Shown piece after piece: positions 48,908 to 59,040 of a stretch of 64,000 bases of DNA. The stretch comes from Arthrobacter sp. zg-Y844 (lineage in GTDB: Bacteria > Actinomycetota > Actinomycetes > Actinomycetales > Micrococcaceae). The notes under the pieces were generated by a model. The model worked only from the letters and a program-made list of their open reading frames with translations, made no database searches and was not told the origin of the DNA. The translations under genes were made by a program, and so were the position numbers. The stretch spans positions 310,001-374,000 of the forward strand of contig NZ_JANFLS010000004.1 of the NCBI RefSeq assembly GCF_024385465.1. Direction: 5' to 3'. Numbering within the stretch: the first letter of the stretch is position 1; every line of letters starts with the position of its first letter.

Positions 48908-49017
48908 CAGGTCATGAGTGCCAGCAGATAGCCCCGGCTTGCTGGCCGGCAACCCTCCAACCGCGGTGGGGTGCCCCGGGTGAAGACCTGGCCGTACGCC
49001 AAACGGGCGTCCGGCAA
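48908..49017 (+). ncRNA. SAM-IV-type riboswitch
   Basis: The closing helix P1 pairs CAGGTC (48908-48913) with GACCTG (48985-48990). Inside it are the SAM-family core features: CATGAGTGCCAGC, GCCCCGGCTTGCTGGCCGGC, AACCCTCC and GGTGGGGTGCCCCGGGTG. A further hairpin 3' of P1 (48991-49015, GCCGTACGCC pairing with GGGCGTCCGGC) separates class IV from class I. It precedes metY by 87 bp and should repress metY-metX when S-adenosylmethionine is abundant. The upstream part of this gap (48759-48907) presumably holds the promoter, but no clear box was found. Confidence 0.88.
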
Positions 49018-49103
49018 GCGCGGGTCCCACGACCCCACCGGACATCCGGCGTACCCGGATGCACCCCGGCGGCGTTGTGCGGCCCCTGGTTTGAGGGAGC
49101 ATC

Positions 49104-50420
49104 ATGAGTGCAGATTGGTCATTTGAAACCCGCCAGATCCATGTAGGCCAGGAGCCGGACGCCGTCACCGGTGCCCGAGCCCTGCCGATCTACCAGACGA
49201 CATCCTTCGTTTTTCCGAGTGCAGAGGCCGCCGCGAACCGGTTTGCCCTGGCCGAACTGGAACCGATCTACACCCGGATCGGCAACCCCACCCAGGAAGC
49301 GGTGGAAAACCGGATCGCTTCCCTTGAGGGCGGCGTCGGCGCCCTGCTGCTCGCGTCCGGGCAGGCGGCCGAAACCTTCGCGCTGCTGAACCTGGCGCAG
49401 GCCGGTGACCATGTGGTCGCCAGCCCCAGCCTCTACGGCGGCACCTACAACCTGCTCAAGCACACCCTGAAGCGGTTCGGCATTGAAACCACCTTCGTGC
49501 AGGACCCGGACAACCTGGACCACTGGCGCGATGCCGTCCGGCCCAATACCAAGGCCTTCTTCGGCGAGGTGGTCTCCAACCCCCGGCAGGATGTCCTGGA
49601 CCTGGAAGGCATCAGCGCCGTGGCCCATGAGGCGGGCGTGCCGCTGATCGTGGACAACACGCTGTCGACGCCGTACCTCATCCGTCCGATCGAATGGGGA
49701 GCCGACATTGTGGTCCACTCGGCCACGAAGTACCTCGGCGGGCATGGGACGGCCATTGCCGGCGTCATCGTCGATTCGGGCAACTTTGACTTCGCCGCGG
49801 ACCCGGAGAAGTTCCCCGGGTTCAACACCCCGGACGAAAGCTACAACGGGCTCGTCTACGCCCGGGACCTGGGCGTCAACGGGGCCCTCGGAGCGAACCT
49901 GGCCTTCATCCTGAAGGCGAGGGTGCAGCTGCTGCGGGACCTCGGGTCCGCGGTGTCGCCGTTCAACGCGTTCCTGATTGCCCAGGGACTGGAAACGCTG
50001 AGCCTGCGGGTGGAGCGGCACGTATCCAACGCCGTCGCCGTAGCGAACTGGCTCGAAGGCCACGACGACGTCGTGTCGGTTGCGTATGCGGGCCTGGAGT
50101 CCAGCCCGTGGTTTGCGCGCGGCCGCAGATACGGGCCGCGCGGCACCGGCGCCATTGTCTCCTTCGAGATCGAGGGCGGCGTCGACGCCGGCAAGCGCTT
50201 TGTGGACGGACTGGAGCTGCACTCGCACGTGGCCAATGTTGGAGACGTCCGTTCCCTGGTGATCCACCCGGCGTCGACGACCCACAGCCAACTGGGGGCC
50301 GAAGCGCAGCTGGCCGCAGGGGTCAGCCCGGGGCTGGTCCGGCTCTCGGTGGGCATCGAGCACATCGACGACATCCTCGCGGACCTTGACGCGGGGTTCC
50401 GGGCCGCCAAGGGAGCATAG
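49104..50420 (+). CDS. metY: O-acetylhomoserine aminocarboxypropyltransferase
   Basis: This 438-residue PLP enzyme joins O-acetylhomoserine and sulfide to make homocysteine by direct sulfhydrylation. It has FETRQIHVGQEPD at the N-terminus, YTRIGNPTQEAVENRIASLEGG, and the PLP-lysine motif VVHSATKYLGGHG (about residues 205-217), with the length typical of MetY rather than of cystathionine gamma-synthase. A GAGGGAG ribosome-binding site precedes the ATG. It follows the SAM riboswitch and is 5 bp upstream of metX, which makes its substrate. Confidence 0.96.
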   Translation: MSADWSFETRQIHVGQEPDAVTGARALPIYQTTSFVFPSAEAAANRFALAELEPIYTRIGNPTQEAVENRIASLEGGVGALLLASGQAAETFALLNLAQAGDHVVASPSLYGGTYNLLKHTLKRFGIETTFVQDPDNLDHWRDAVRPNTKAFFGEVVSNPRQDVLDLEGISAVAHEAGVPLIVDNTLSTPYLIRPIEWGADIVVHSATKYLGGHGTAIAGVIVDSGNFDFAADPEKFPGFNTPDESYNGLVYARDLGVNGALGANLAFILKARVQLLRDLGSAVSPFNAFLIAQGLETLSLRVERHVSNAVAVANWLEGHDDVVSVAYAGLESSPWFARGRRYGPRGTGAIVSFEIEGGVDAGKRFVDGLELHSHVANVGDVRSLVIHPASTTHSQLGAEAQLAAGVSPGLVRLSVGIEHIDDILADLDAGFRAAKGA

Positions 50421-50425
50421 CGACT

Positions 50426-51568
50426 GTGTCCCGGCACCCGGCACCCCGGCACGAGCCGCTGACGGTGCCCCCGCTGCAGCACCCCGCCGATGGGGTGCTG
50501 CAGTACGCCTCCATCGGCGGACTGGAGCTGGAAACCGGCGGGTACCTGCCCGACGTCGTCCTGGCCTACGAGACGTGGGGGCAGCTGGACCCGGACGCCG
50601 GCAACGCCGTGCTGATTCCGCATGCGCTGACCGGCAGCACCCACGTAGCCCGCGGGAGCAGCACCGAACCGGGCTGGTGGGACGAGCTTGTGGGCCCGGG
50701 CCGGACCGTGGACACTAACCGGTACTTCGTGGTCTCGGTTAACATGCTGGGCGGGTGCTACGGCTCCACCGGGCCTGCCTCGACGGACCCGGACGGATTG
50801 GCCTGGGGCTCACGGTTTCCGTTCGTCACCATCCGGGATTCGGTCCGGGCGGAGGCCCGGCTGGCGGACCGGCTCGGCATTGCCCGGTGGCATGCCGTGC
50901 TGGGCGGCTCGCTCGGGGGAGCTCGGGCGCTGGAATGGGCGGTGACCGAACCGGACCGGGTGCTGCACTGCGGGGTAATCGCAGCCACCGCAGCCAGCAC
51001 GGCCGAGCAGATCGCGTTTGCCCAGGCGCAGCTGGCCGCTATCCGGCTGGATCCGGATTTCAACGGCGGGGACTATTACAACGGCATTCCTCCGCTGGCC
51101 GGCCTCGGCCTGGCCCGCCGCATTGCGCACATTACCTACCGGTCCGAACCGGAACTGGAATACCGGTTCGGGCGCAGTTCCCAGGCTTCCGAGGACCCCT
51201 TCGGTGCCGCCTCCCCGGCCGGAAGGGGCCGGTACTCCGTGGAGAGCTACCTGGACCACCAGGCCCGAAAACTGGCCGACCGGTTCGATGCCAACAGCTA
51301 CCTGGTGCTCACCGAAGCCCTGGTCAGCCACGACGTCGCCCGGGGCCGGGGAACCCTGCGCGCGGCGCTCGCAGGCACGACGGCGGACTTCTTCATTGCC
51401 GCGGTGGAATCGGACCGGCTCTACTTTCCCCAGCAGTCGGCGGACCTGGCAGCGGCCCTGCCCCGGGGAACGCAGGTCCATCTCATTCGGGCGCCCATCG
51501 GGCATGACGGGTTCCTGACAAGCGTCCGGGAGATTTCCGGCGCCTTGAAGCGGGAAGTGTTTGGCTAG
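50426..51568 (+). CDS. metX: Homoserine O-acetyltransferase
   Basis: This 380-residue alpha/beta-hydrolase-fold enzyme acetylates homoserine to feed MetY. Landmarks are LAYETWGQLDPDAGNAVLIPHALTGS (in part HALTGSTHVARG), WDELVGPGRTVDTNRYFVVSVN, the nucleophile elbow VLGGSLGGARALEW (Ser about residue 168), and the catalytic His in APIGHDGFL near the C-terminus. The GTG start 5 bp after metY indicates an operon, so both genes should be under the SAM riboswitch. Confidence 0.96.
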   Translation: MSRHPAPRHEPLTVPPLQHPADGVLQYASIGGLELETGGYLPDVVLAYETWGQLDPDAGNAVLIPHALTGSTHVARGSSTEPGWWDELVGPGRTVDTNRYFVVSVNMLGGCYGSTGPASTDPDGLAWGSRFPFVTIRDSVRAEARLADRLGIARWHAVLGGSLGGARALEWAVTEPDRVLHCGVIAATAASTAEQIAFAQAQLAAIRLDPDFNGGDYYNGIPPLAGLGLARRIAHITYRSEPELEYRFGRSSQASEDPFGAASPAGRGRYSVESYLDHQARKLADRFDANSYLVLTEALVSHDVARGRGTLRAALAGTTADFFIAAVESDRLYFPQQSADLAAALPRGTQVHLIRAPIGHDGFLTSVREISGALKREVFG

Positions 51569-51573
51569 GACGC

Positions 51574-52353
51574 TTAGGCGTCCGGGGCCTCCATCAGCCA
51601 AAACGCTGCTCCGGTGGGGTCGGCCAGCTGGACCATCCGGCCGAAGTCGGAATCCTCGGGCACACTCAGCACCGATCCGCCCAGCTGCTCCGCCTGCTCG
51701 GCCGCGGCGTCGATATCGGCATGGCCGAAGTAGATCTCCCAGTGTGAGGGGATGTCCTCCGGCAGTTCAGCGGCGGCATCCATCACCCCGGCCACCGGGC
51801 GGCCGTTGCTCTGCAGCGTGGTGTAGCGGAACTCGTCCGTGTCTGAGAGGACCTCTGTTTCCCAGCCGAACACGTTCCGGTAAAACGCCAGGGCCGCCGG
51901 ATAGTCATTGGTCATGAGCTCGTACCAGACCGGTGCCCGGGTCTCATCGATCCGCGCGAATCCCCGATGGGTGTCCGGCTGCCAGACACCGATGGCCGCT
52001 CCGGTGGGGTCGCCGAGCACCGCCGCCGTGCCCTGGTCCAGGGCACGCGCCGGGTCCAGCATCACCTGTCCTCCGGCGGCGGCAGCGGAACCGGCTGTGG
52101 CGCTGGCGTTGTCGGAGGCAAGGTACACGGTCCAGAAATCCGGGAACGTGTTCTCCGGCGGTTTCTGCATCATGCCGGCCACCACGTCTCCGTTGTGCCG
52201 GAAGTGGAGGTAATGACCGGATTCCCTGCCCAGGTCCACGGCGTCCCAGCCGAGCAGCCCGGCGTAGAACTCCCGGGCCCGGGCAGGATCGGAGGAGGCC
52301 AGATCCGCCCAGCAGGGGGAACCGGCAGGGAAACGTTCGGGTGCGGCAGGCAT
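51574..52353 (-). CDS. Two-domain VOC-family protein
   Basis: This 259-residue protein has two tandem VOC/glyoxalase-like domains: residues about 5-120 (PCWADLASSDPARAREFYAGLLGWD ...) and 135-255 (VWYELMTNDYPAALAFYRNVFGWE ...). Paired domains of this kind form one compact unit that may bind metal and a small molecule; the actual substrate is unknown. The ATG at 52353 has a GGAAAGGG ribosome-binding site and starts the first domain. It is convergent with metX, 5 bp apart. Confidence 0.9.
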   Translation of the reverse strand: MPAAPERFPAGSPCWADLASSDPARAREFYAGLLGWDAVDLGRESGHYLHFRHNGDVVAGMMQKPPENTFPDFWTVYLASDNASATAGSAAAAGGQVMLDPARALDQGTAAVLGDPTGAAIGVWQPDTHRGFARIDETRAPVWYELMTNDYPAALAFYRNVFGWETEVLSDTDEFRYTTLQSNGRPVAGVMDAAAELPEDIPSHWEIYFGHADIDAAAEQAEQLGGSVLSVPEDSDFGRMVQLADPTGAAFWLMEAPDA

Positions 52354-52469
52354 GGCGGGCCCTTTCCGGAGGAACGGCAGGGGATATCCGCAGTTATACC
52401 AACCCCGTTCGGCGGACAACAGGGGCCTACCCCTTGCCCGCCGCGGCAATTCGTGGGAGAACATTCCCC

Positions 52470-52910
52470 ATGGCAGATCGGATCTCGCTTTCCGGCCGGG
52501 CGCAGTGCACCCCGGAGGTTCTCTGGCACGTGCTCGTTGATAACCGGGCGTCCTGGTGGCCGGACATGGACTTCGCCGCGCATCCGGGAGCGCCCCTGAA
52601 GGAACGGTGGAGCGAGGACGGAGTGGAGCACACCGCCACCGGTACGGTCCTGGCCGTCGCCCCCGGCCGGCTGCTTTCCTTCCGCTGGACCGCACCCGAA
52701 TGGGGTGCCCATACGGTGGTCAGTTTCGAACTGACCGACGAAATAGATGCCACGGCGGTAGCGGTGACCGAGAGCGGCTTTGCGGCGCTCGACGCCGGTG
52801 TGGGCGCCGAACTCTCCGCAGCCCACCGGGAAGGCTGGGCCTTCCACCTGGCGAACCTCATTGAGCAGGCCGAAAAAACCGACCAGGCGCAGCAGGCGGG
52901 TGGTTCCTGA
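52470..52910 (+). CDS. SRPBCC-family (AHSA1/START-like) protein
   Basis: This 146-residue protein has the helix-grip pattern of AHSA1/SRPBCC proteins: RISLSGRAQCTPEVLWHVLVD at the N-terminus, a central LLSFRWTAPEWGAHTVVSFEL, and a C-terminal helix EGWAFHLANLIEQAEK. Such proteins bind hydrophobic ligands or act as ATPase activators; its ligand is unknown. A GGGAGA ribosome-binding site precedes the ATG at 52470. It lies divergent from the two-domain VOC gene. Confidence 0.85.
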   Translation: MADRISLSGRAQCTPEVLWHVLVDNRASWWPDMDFAAHPGAPLKERWSEDGVEHTATGTVLAVAPGRLLSFRWTAPEWGAHTVVSFELTDEIDATAVAVTESGFAALDAGVGAELSAAHREGWAFHLANLIEQAEKTDQAQQAGGS

Positions 52911-52919
52911 AAAACAGGT

Positions 52920-53777
52920 CTAGTCAGCTGATCCCTGCGGCATCCGCTGCCCGAACATCGGGCCGGCCTCGGGACGCTTGGCGGAGATCCCGTCTCCCGA
53001 GGACTGGTGCCGCACCCTGCGGACCACCCACGGGAACAGGAATTCACGGGCCCAGACCATGTCCTCGGAGCGGGCCGTCCGCCAGTTCTTTGCCGGCAGC
53101 GGCTTGGTCTCCAGGGGCTGCAGCGAATGCGGCACCTGCAGGGTATCCAGCACCATCGCGGCAATGGTGTGGTGTCCCAGCGGGGAGAAATGCAGGCGGT
53201 CCGGAGCCCACATCTGCGGATCATTCAACTCGCGCAGCGCCCACATGTCGGCAATGACGGCGCCGTGCCGCTTGGCTACGGTCCGCAGGTTTTCGTTGTA
53301 GACCGCCGCCCGGCCCCGGACACTGCCCAGCACAGGGGTACTCCCGAGATCCGGGCCGGTGAACAGGACCACTCCGGCGCCTGATCCGCGCAGCCGGGCC
53401 ACGGCACCGTCCATGCGTTCGGCGAGCCGGTCCGGATCGCCGCCGGGACGGATCACGTCGTTGCCGCCTGCGCAGATGGTGACCAGGTCCGGCTTCAGGG
53501 CGAGGGCCGGCTCCAGCTGCTCGTCAATGATCTGGTTCAGCAGCCGTCCCCGGATGGCGAGGTTCGCGTAGGAAAAGTCGGGCTGGCCCAGAGCCAGTTC
53601 CTCCGCCACCCGGTCCGCCCAGCCGCGGTTGCCGCCCGGACTGTCCGGATTGGGATCGCCGATACCCTCGGTGAAGGAATCGCCCATGGCCACGAACCGG
53701 GACCACAGGTGCAGCGGCTGCTGCTCCTGCCGGGATTCGGGGGCGGAAACGGCTTCGGGCAAGGAATTTGTACTCAC
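52920..53777 (-). CDS. SGNH/GDSL hydrolase
   Basis: This 285-residue esterase-fold protein has all SGNH blocks: AMGDSFTEGIGDP (block I, nucleophilic Ser), NLAIRGRLL (block II), CAGGNDVIRPGG (block III) and DRLHFSPLGH (block V, Asp and His). No signal peptide is seen, so it is cytoplasmic. It starts from GTG 53777. Its substrate is unknown; such proteins are often lipid or carbohydrate esterases. It shares a divergent promoter region with the 53851 gene. Confidence 0.9.
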   Translation of the reverse strand: MSTNSLPEAVSAPESRQEQQPLHLWSRFVAMGDSFTEGIGDPNPDSPGGNRGWADRVAEELALGQPDFSYANLAIRGRLLNQIIDEQLEPALALKPDLVTICAGGNDVIRPGGDPDRLAERMDGAVARLRGSGAGVVLFTGPDLGSTPVLGSVRGRAAVYNENLRTVAKRHGAVIADMWALRELNDPQMWAPDRLHFSPLGHHTIAAMVLDTLQVPHSLQPLETKPLPAKNWRTARSEDMVWAREFLFPWVVRRVRHQSSGDGISAKRPEAGPMFGQRMPQGSAD

Positions 53778-53850
53778 CGGTCAATACTTGCAAACCGACC
53801 CTTGGCTACGCGACCGTAGGTTGTAAATACCGGCATGCCAGAATAAAAGC

Positions 53851-54513
53851 ATGACGAAATCCGCGTGGAATCCTGTTGTCCTCTGGTCCAAACCCGAAGC
53901 TGAACGGGCCGGCACCCCGCTGCTGGTGCTGTTCCACGGATACCTGGCCAATGAAGAGGACCTGATGGGGCTGGCCGATTACCTGCCCTCGGACTTCACC
54001 ATCGCCTCGGTCCGGGCGCCGCAGCCCTCCGGGCCGGGCTACACCTGGTTCCCGCTGATGAGCGACGCCGATTACTCAGTGGACGCAGTGGTGGACTCGG
54101 TAGCGGACGTGGCCGCGTGGCTCGACATCGTTCGGGACAATCACACCAGCGTGAGCCTCCTGGGCTTTTCGATGGGGATGGCCGTGGCCACCACCCTCAT
54201 GCGGCACCGGCCGCAGGACTTTGCCGCCGTCGTCGGACTCTCCGGTTTTGTGGTCCCTTCGCAGGACAACCCGTTCTTCCACGACGACGAACTGCAGCCG
54301 GGCGGCCTGCAGTTCTTCTGGGGCCGCGACCAGGCTGACCCGGTCATCGACGCGCCGCGGATCGAATACACGCATGCCTGGCTCAATGCCCACACCGCGC
54401 TGACCAAGATCCTCTATTCGAACATGGGCCACGGCATCAACATGCAGGAGCTGGGCCACGTGAAGGAGTTCCTGGTGCATACGGTGCTGCGTGCGGGCAC
54501 CCGGGCGAACTAG
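53851..54513 (+). CDS. Alpha/beta hydrolase, phospholipase/carboxylesterase type
   Basis: This 220-residue protein is a compact alpha/beta hydrolase of the phospholipase/carboxylesterase family. Nucleophile elbow LLGFSMGMA (Ser about residue 105), oxyanion region VLFHGYLANEEDL, Asp in the WGRDQADPVI segment, and His in NMGHGINMQEL are visible. It is cytoplasmic. It is convergent with and overlaps by 4 bp the S4-domain gene, so the two stops interlock. Confidence 0.88.
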   Translation: MTKSAWNPVVLWSKPEAERAGTPLLVLFHGYLANEEDLMGLADYLPSDFTIASVRAPQPSGPGYTWFPLMSDADYSVDAVVDSVADVAAWLDIVRDNHTSVSLLGFSMGMAVATTLMRHRPQDFAAVVGLSGFVVPSQDNPFFHDDELQPGGLQFFWGRDQADPVIDAPRIEYTHAWLNAHTALTKILYSNMGHGINMQELGHVKEFLVHTVLRAGTRAN

Positions 54514-54740
54514 CCCTCGCGGGTAATCCGCACCGTTTCGCCGTTGACGGAGACGAGGTCGCCGGCGTGCAGCTGGCGGCCGCGGCGCTCTTCTATGTCG
54601 CCGTTGACCTTGACCATTCCGTCTTCGATCAGCTGTTTGGCCTGGATGCCGTCCTCGGCCAGGTTGGCGAGCTTGAGCAGCTGGCCCAGGCGGATCATTT
54701 CGTCGCGGATGGGAAGGTCTTGGGCATCGGAAGAACTCAT
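54510..54740 (-). CDS. S4-domain RNA-binding protein
   Basis: This 76-residue protein is essentially one S4 domain: IRLGQLLKLANLAEDGIQAKQLIEDGMVKVNGDIEERRGRQLHAGDLVSVNG (quoted as LGQLLKLANLAEDG and VKVNGDIEERRGR). Small S4 proteins of this kind resemble YaaA/RlbA and Hsp15-like factors that bind rRNA. The ATG at 54740 gives the normal length; the longer in-frame region upstream is proline/glycine-rich and is rejected. It is convergent with the hydrolase gene. Confidence 0.88.
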   Translation of the reverse strand: MSSSDAQDLPIRDEMIRLGQLLKLANLAEDGIQAKQLIEDGMVKVNGDIEERRGRQLHAGDLVSVNGETVRITREG

Positions 54741-54805
54741 GCCTCCATTCTGCCCGACTTTCCCGCCGCTGCTTCCGCCGGCCGGTCCGAGCCGTTTGAC
54801 AGTTG

Positions 54806-54817
54806 TAGGGTAGTCGG
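54806..54817 (+). promoter_or_regulatory. Leaderless promoter -10 box (TAGGGT-N6-GTG)
   Basis: TAGGGT at 54806-54811 is six bases before the GTG at 54818. A consensus TTGACA at 54796-54801 lies too close to serve as its -35 box. Confidence 0.55.
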
Positions 54818-55834
54818 GTGCCAAATGCTGCTGTGCGGATGTCCCCGCTGATCGGTCTGCCCCTGTCCCTCCTTGCCGGGGTTGCCATCCCGTCCCAGGC
54901 CCGCGTCAACGGCGCCCTGGGGGAACGGCTCGACGACGGCCTGGCCGCCGCCCTGGTCAGCTTCCTGGTCGGGCTGGTCGTTATGATCGGCATCAGCCTG
55001 GCCCTGCCCCGCGGCCGGGCCGGCGTCGGGCAGCTGATTCCCTCGCTGCGGGAGCGGCGGTTTCCCCGCTACTACGTGCTGGCCGGCATGATCGGCGGCT
55101 ACTTCGTGCTCTCCCAGACCCTGACGGTGGCCGTGCTGGGCGTGGCAGTGTTCACCGTCGCCGCCGTCGCGGGGCAGACCCTCACCGGGCTGGTGGTGGA
55201 CCGGCTCGGTATTGGACCGGCCGGCAAGAAGGCGCTGACCGTGATGCGCGTAGTGGGCGCGGTGCTGACGATTGCCGCCGTGGCCTGGGCGGTCAGCCCG
55301 AAGCTGGGGGCCGGGGGAGAGCCGTCCGAATGGCTCCTGCCGGTGCTGCTGCCCCTGACCGCCGGCATGCTGATGAGTTTCCAGCAGGCCATGAACGGCA
55401 CCACGGGCATGCATTACGGCACCCCCATCACCGCCACGCTGGTGAACTTCATTTCCGGCACCGTCCTGCTGGGCGCGATGTGGGGGATCAAGGTGGCGGT
55501 TTCGGGACCGGGCAATCCGCTGCCCGGCGAGTGGTGGCTGTACCTGGGCGGGCCGCTGGGCTGCATCTTCATCGGTGTCGGTGCCCTGCTGGTGCGCAGC
55601 CTGGGAGTCCTGCTGACCAGTCTCGGGCTCATCGGCGGACAGCTGATCGGCTCGCTGCTCCTGGACATTGTCTTCCCCGCGCCGGGCTCGGTAGTAGTGG
55701 CGGCAACGGTGCTCGGCACGCTGCTGACGCTGCTCGCCATCGTGCTGGCCACGCTGCCGTGGAACATGCCCGGCGGCGGTCCGTTCCGCCGTCGTCGTAC
55801 CGGCCGGCCCCGGACGCAGTCCACCCCGCGCTGA
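54818..55834 (+). CDS. DMT-type membrane transporter (DUF606/YdcZ family)
   Basis: This 338-residue protein has ten hydrophobic segments arranged as two similar halves, each beginning with a pattern like LPLSLLAGVAIPSQARVNGALGE (first half, in part AIPSQARVNGALGE) and LLPLTAGMLMSFQQAMNG (second half). This matches the DUF606/YdcZ branch of the drug/metabolite transporter superfamily. Substrates are unknown. A basic, low-complexity tail (RRRRTGRPRTQ) ends the protein. The GTG start is set by its leaderless promoter. Confidence 0.9.
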   Translation: MPNAAVRMSPLIGLPLSLLAGVAIPSQARVNGALGERLDDGLAAALVSFLVGLVVMIGISLALPRGRAGVGQLIPSLRERRFPRYYVLAGMIGGYFVLSQTLTVAVLGVAVFTVAAVAGQTLTGLVVDRLGIGPAGKKALTVMRVVGAVLTIAAVAWAVSPKLGAGGEPSEWLLPVLLPLTAGMLMSFQQAMNGTTGMHYGTPITATLVNFISGTVLLGAMWGIKVAVSGPGNPLPGEWWLYLGGPLGCIFIGVGALLVRSLGVLLTSLGLIGGQLIGSLLLDIVFPAPGSVVVAATVLGTLLTLLAIVLATLPWNMPGGGPFRRRRTGRPRTQSTPR

Positions 55835-55944
55835 GCGCGGAAAACGCCGCTCGCGCGGGCCGGTAGGTAAGCGGGGTGTCGCCGCCTTAAGCTGGTAGTT
55901 GTAGCTTTGCCCGGCGGCTCAGAACCGTGCACCCGTTTCGCGGT

Positions 55945-55983
55945 GGTGCGGATGCCCAAGGGACACCAGAAGAGGACCGCACC
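55945..55983 (+). other. Hairpin in the glyS leader
   Basis: GGTGCGG (55945-55951) pairs with CCGCACC (55977-55983) over a 25-base loop. The 190-bp region before glyS has no T-box signature that I can see. A role in glyS control is only a possibility. Confidence 0.3.
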
Positions 55984-56024
55984 CAGCGGCCCCCTCGACA
56001 CGAAAAGAACGGCGGTACCATTCC

Positions 56025-57412
<1,388 letters not shown>

Positions 57413-57413
<1 letters not shown>

Positions 57414-58318
57414 TGGCTATTTCGTTCCGCGAATGGCGGGAAGACGACGATCTCAAGCTCAACCAGCTCTGGGGCGACCCGGAGAGTGCGCAGGCCGGGC
57501 AGTTCCGTGCCGTGCTGCGTCCGTCCTCCAATGAGCCGTGGAGCCGCTGCATCGTGGCCGAAGACGACGGCATTCCGGTAGCAGCCGGCGTTGTCTACGA
57601 GACGAGCCTGCACCCGGACCGGCTGTGGGCCTACGTGGAGGTAGCCCGGGAAAACCGGCGCATCGGCCTGGGCACCACCCTGCTGGGCATGCTGCGCAAG
57701 GAAGCCGAGTCGGCGCCGTCGGGCGTGACCCGGCTCCGCGCCAAGGTGGAGCCGGGCACCCCGGCCGCCGGGTTCGCCGAAGCAGCCGGGCTCGCCCCGA
57801 TCCAGCGGTCCTGCGTGGTGCTGGTGGAACCCGGCAAGCTGAAGCTGCCGGTGTTCACCGACGACGGACCCCAGCTGGACGAAGCGGCCACCGGTTCGGT
57901 GGAGCTCACCCAGGCAGTCACGCAGTTCTACAACGCCGTGCATGACTGGGACCGCGCCGACATGACCCTCGGCAAGGCCCAGCAGATGCTGCTCAACGAC
58001 GCCACCGGTGCTTCCGGCGCCGTGGTGCTGCGGGACAAGCCGAAGAAGGACGGCGGGAAGATCGCCGCCTTCGCCGTGAGCTACACGCAGGAACGCACGG
58101 ACGAACCCGCCGATGTGCTGGTGGGGTATGACACCACCCTGGACCTCGACGAGGCGCAGGCCGCAGTCGAGTCCCTGGTGGCGATGCTCGCGTACCAGTA
58201 CCCGGTGCAGCTGGAAGTGGACGAGTCCATGACCGCAGTTGTCCGGGCCCTGGAACCGCTGATCAAGGCGGGCGTGGCCCGGCAGGTCGGCAGCGAAACG
58301 CTGATCCTCAGCGACTAG
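57413..58318 (+). CDS. GNAT-family acetyltransferase, two-domain
   Basis: This 301-residue protein has an N-terminal GNAT domain (residues 1-140: FREWREDDDLKLNQLW, then AYVEVARENRRIGLGTTLLGMLR as the acetyl-CoA motif). A second, GNAT-like half (about 150-300: AVVLRDKPKKDGGKIAAFAVSYTQ and VLVGYDTTLDLDEAQAAVESLVAML) follows. Fusions of this size are common in actinobacteria; the acceptor is unknown. The start overlaps the glyS stop. A strong bidirectional terminator follows. Confidence 0.85.
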
Positions 58319-58333
58319 CCTGTCCTGGAACGA

Positions 58334-58374
58334 AAAGAGGCGGCCCCCGCACCATGCGGGGGCCGCCTCTTTGG
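58334..58374. terminator. Bidirectional terminator between the GNAT and TetR genes
   Basis: An 18-bp perfect stem (58334-58351 with 58355-58372) with a CCA loop starts with AAA and ends with TTT, giving short T-tracts on both strands. It serves the convergent genes ending at 58318 and 58384. Confidence 0.9.
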
Positions 58375-58383
58375 TGTCAGGGG

Positions 58384-58968
58384 TCAGGACTGCAGCCGCC
58401 CGGACAACGCATAAAGCACGGCTGCGGCCACATCATCCACGGAACGTTCCGGATCGAACACCAGCCAGTCCAATGCACCCATCAAAGTGGCGCCAAAGAC
58501 GCTGCCGGCAATCAGGGTCAGCCGGTCCGATCCGCCGTCGGGCAGGCCGGCGGGCCCGCCGGTCTGACGGATGGGCTCCACGAACTCGGCCAGCGCCTCC
58601 TGCCGCAGCAGGTGCAGGGAGTGCTGCCAGGTCCGGTCTGTGCGCAGGATCTCCGCAGCCATGAGTTTGGCCAGGGCGCGGTTTTCGGACAGCAGCTCCA
58701 GCAGGGCGCGGACCATCGACTCGATGGCCTGCCAACCGGCCAGGCCGCTGCGCGCGTTCCGGAGGCACTCGGTCAGGGCACCCACACCCTCCAGCAGGAG
58801 CTTCTCGAAGAGCTTGTCCTTGGAGGAGAAGTTGTAATAGAGGCTGCCCTTGGCCACCCCGGCCCGTTCGGCCACGTCGTCCATGGTGGTTCCGGAGATG
58901 CCGTTGGCGGCGGCCAGGTCCAATGCGGCGTCGAGGATGGCGCGCTTGGTGCCGGATTCGCGGGGCAT
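58384..58968 (-). CDS. TetR-family transcriptional regulator
   Basis: This 194-residue protein has an N-terminal TetR helix-turn-helix (TKRAILDAALDLAAANGISGTTMDDVAERAGVAKGSLYYNFSSKDKL, in part AERAGVAKGSLYYNF, residues 6-53) and a helical ligand-binding domain. An AAGGA motif lies upstream of the ATG. A 21-bp palindrome (58990-59010) sits just before its start, suited to autoregulation. The short-chain fatty acid transporter gene is directly upstream on the same strand (72 bp), so control of that gene is possible but not shown. Confidence 0.92.
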   Translation of the reverse strand: MPRESGTKRAILDAALDLAAANGISGTTMDDVAERAGVAKGSLYYNFSSKDKLFEKLLLEGVGALTECLRNARSGLAGWQAIESMVRALLELLSENRALAKLMAAEILRTDRTWQHSLHLLRQEALAEFVEPIRQTGGPAGLPDGGSDRLTLIAGSVFGATLMGALDWLVFDPERSVDDVAAAVLYALSGRLQS

Positions 58969-58989
58969 GCGGTAATGGGTCCTTAGGCG

Positions 58990-59010
58990 GAAGGGAAATA
59001 CTGTCCCTTC
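58990..59010. promoter_or_regulatory. Candidate TetR operator
   Basis: GAAGGGA and TCCCTTC form a perfect 7-bp inverted repeat with a 7-base spacer, 22 bp before the TetR start codon. Confidence 0.5.
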
Positions 59011-59040
59011 GATCTTAGATGCCGCCGGGCCCGCGCCGGA

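Noticed and set aside
54796-54801. Consensus TTGACA as a -35 box for the 54818 transporter gene
   Set aside because: Only 4 bp separate it from the TAGGGT box, far too close for a sigma-70 promoter.
55835-56024. T-box riboswitch before glyS
   Set aside because: No conserved T-box antiterminator sequence or terminator was seen in the leader.
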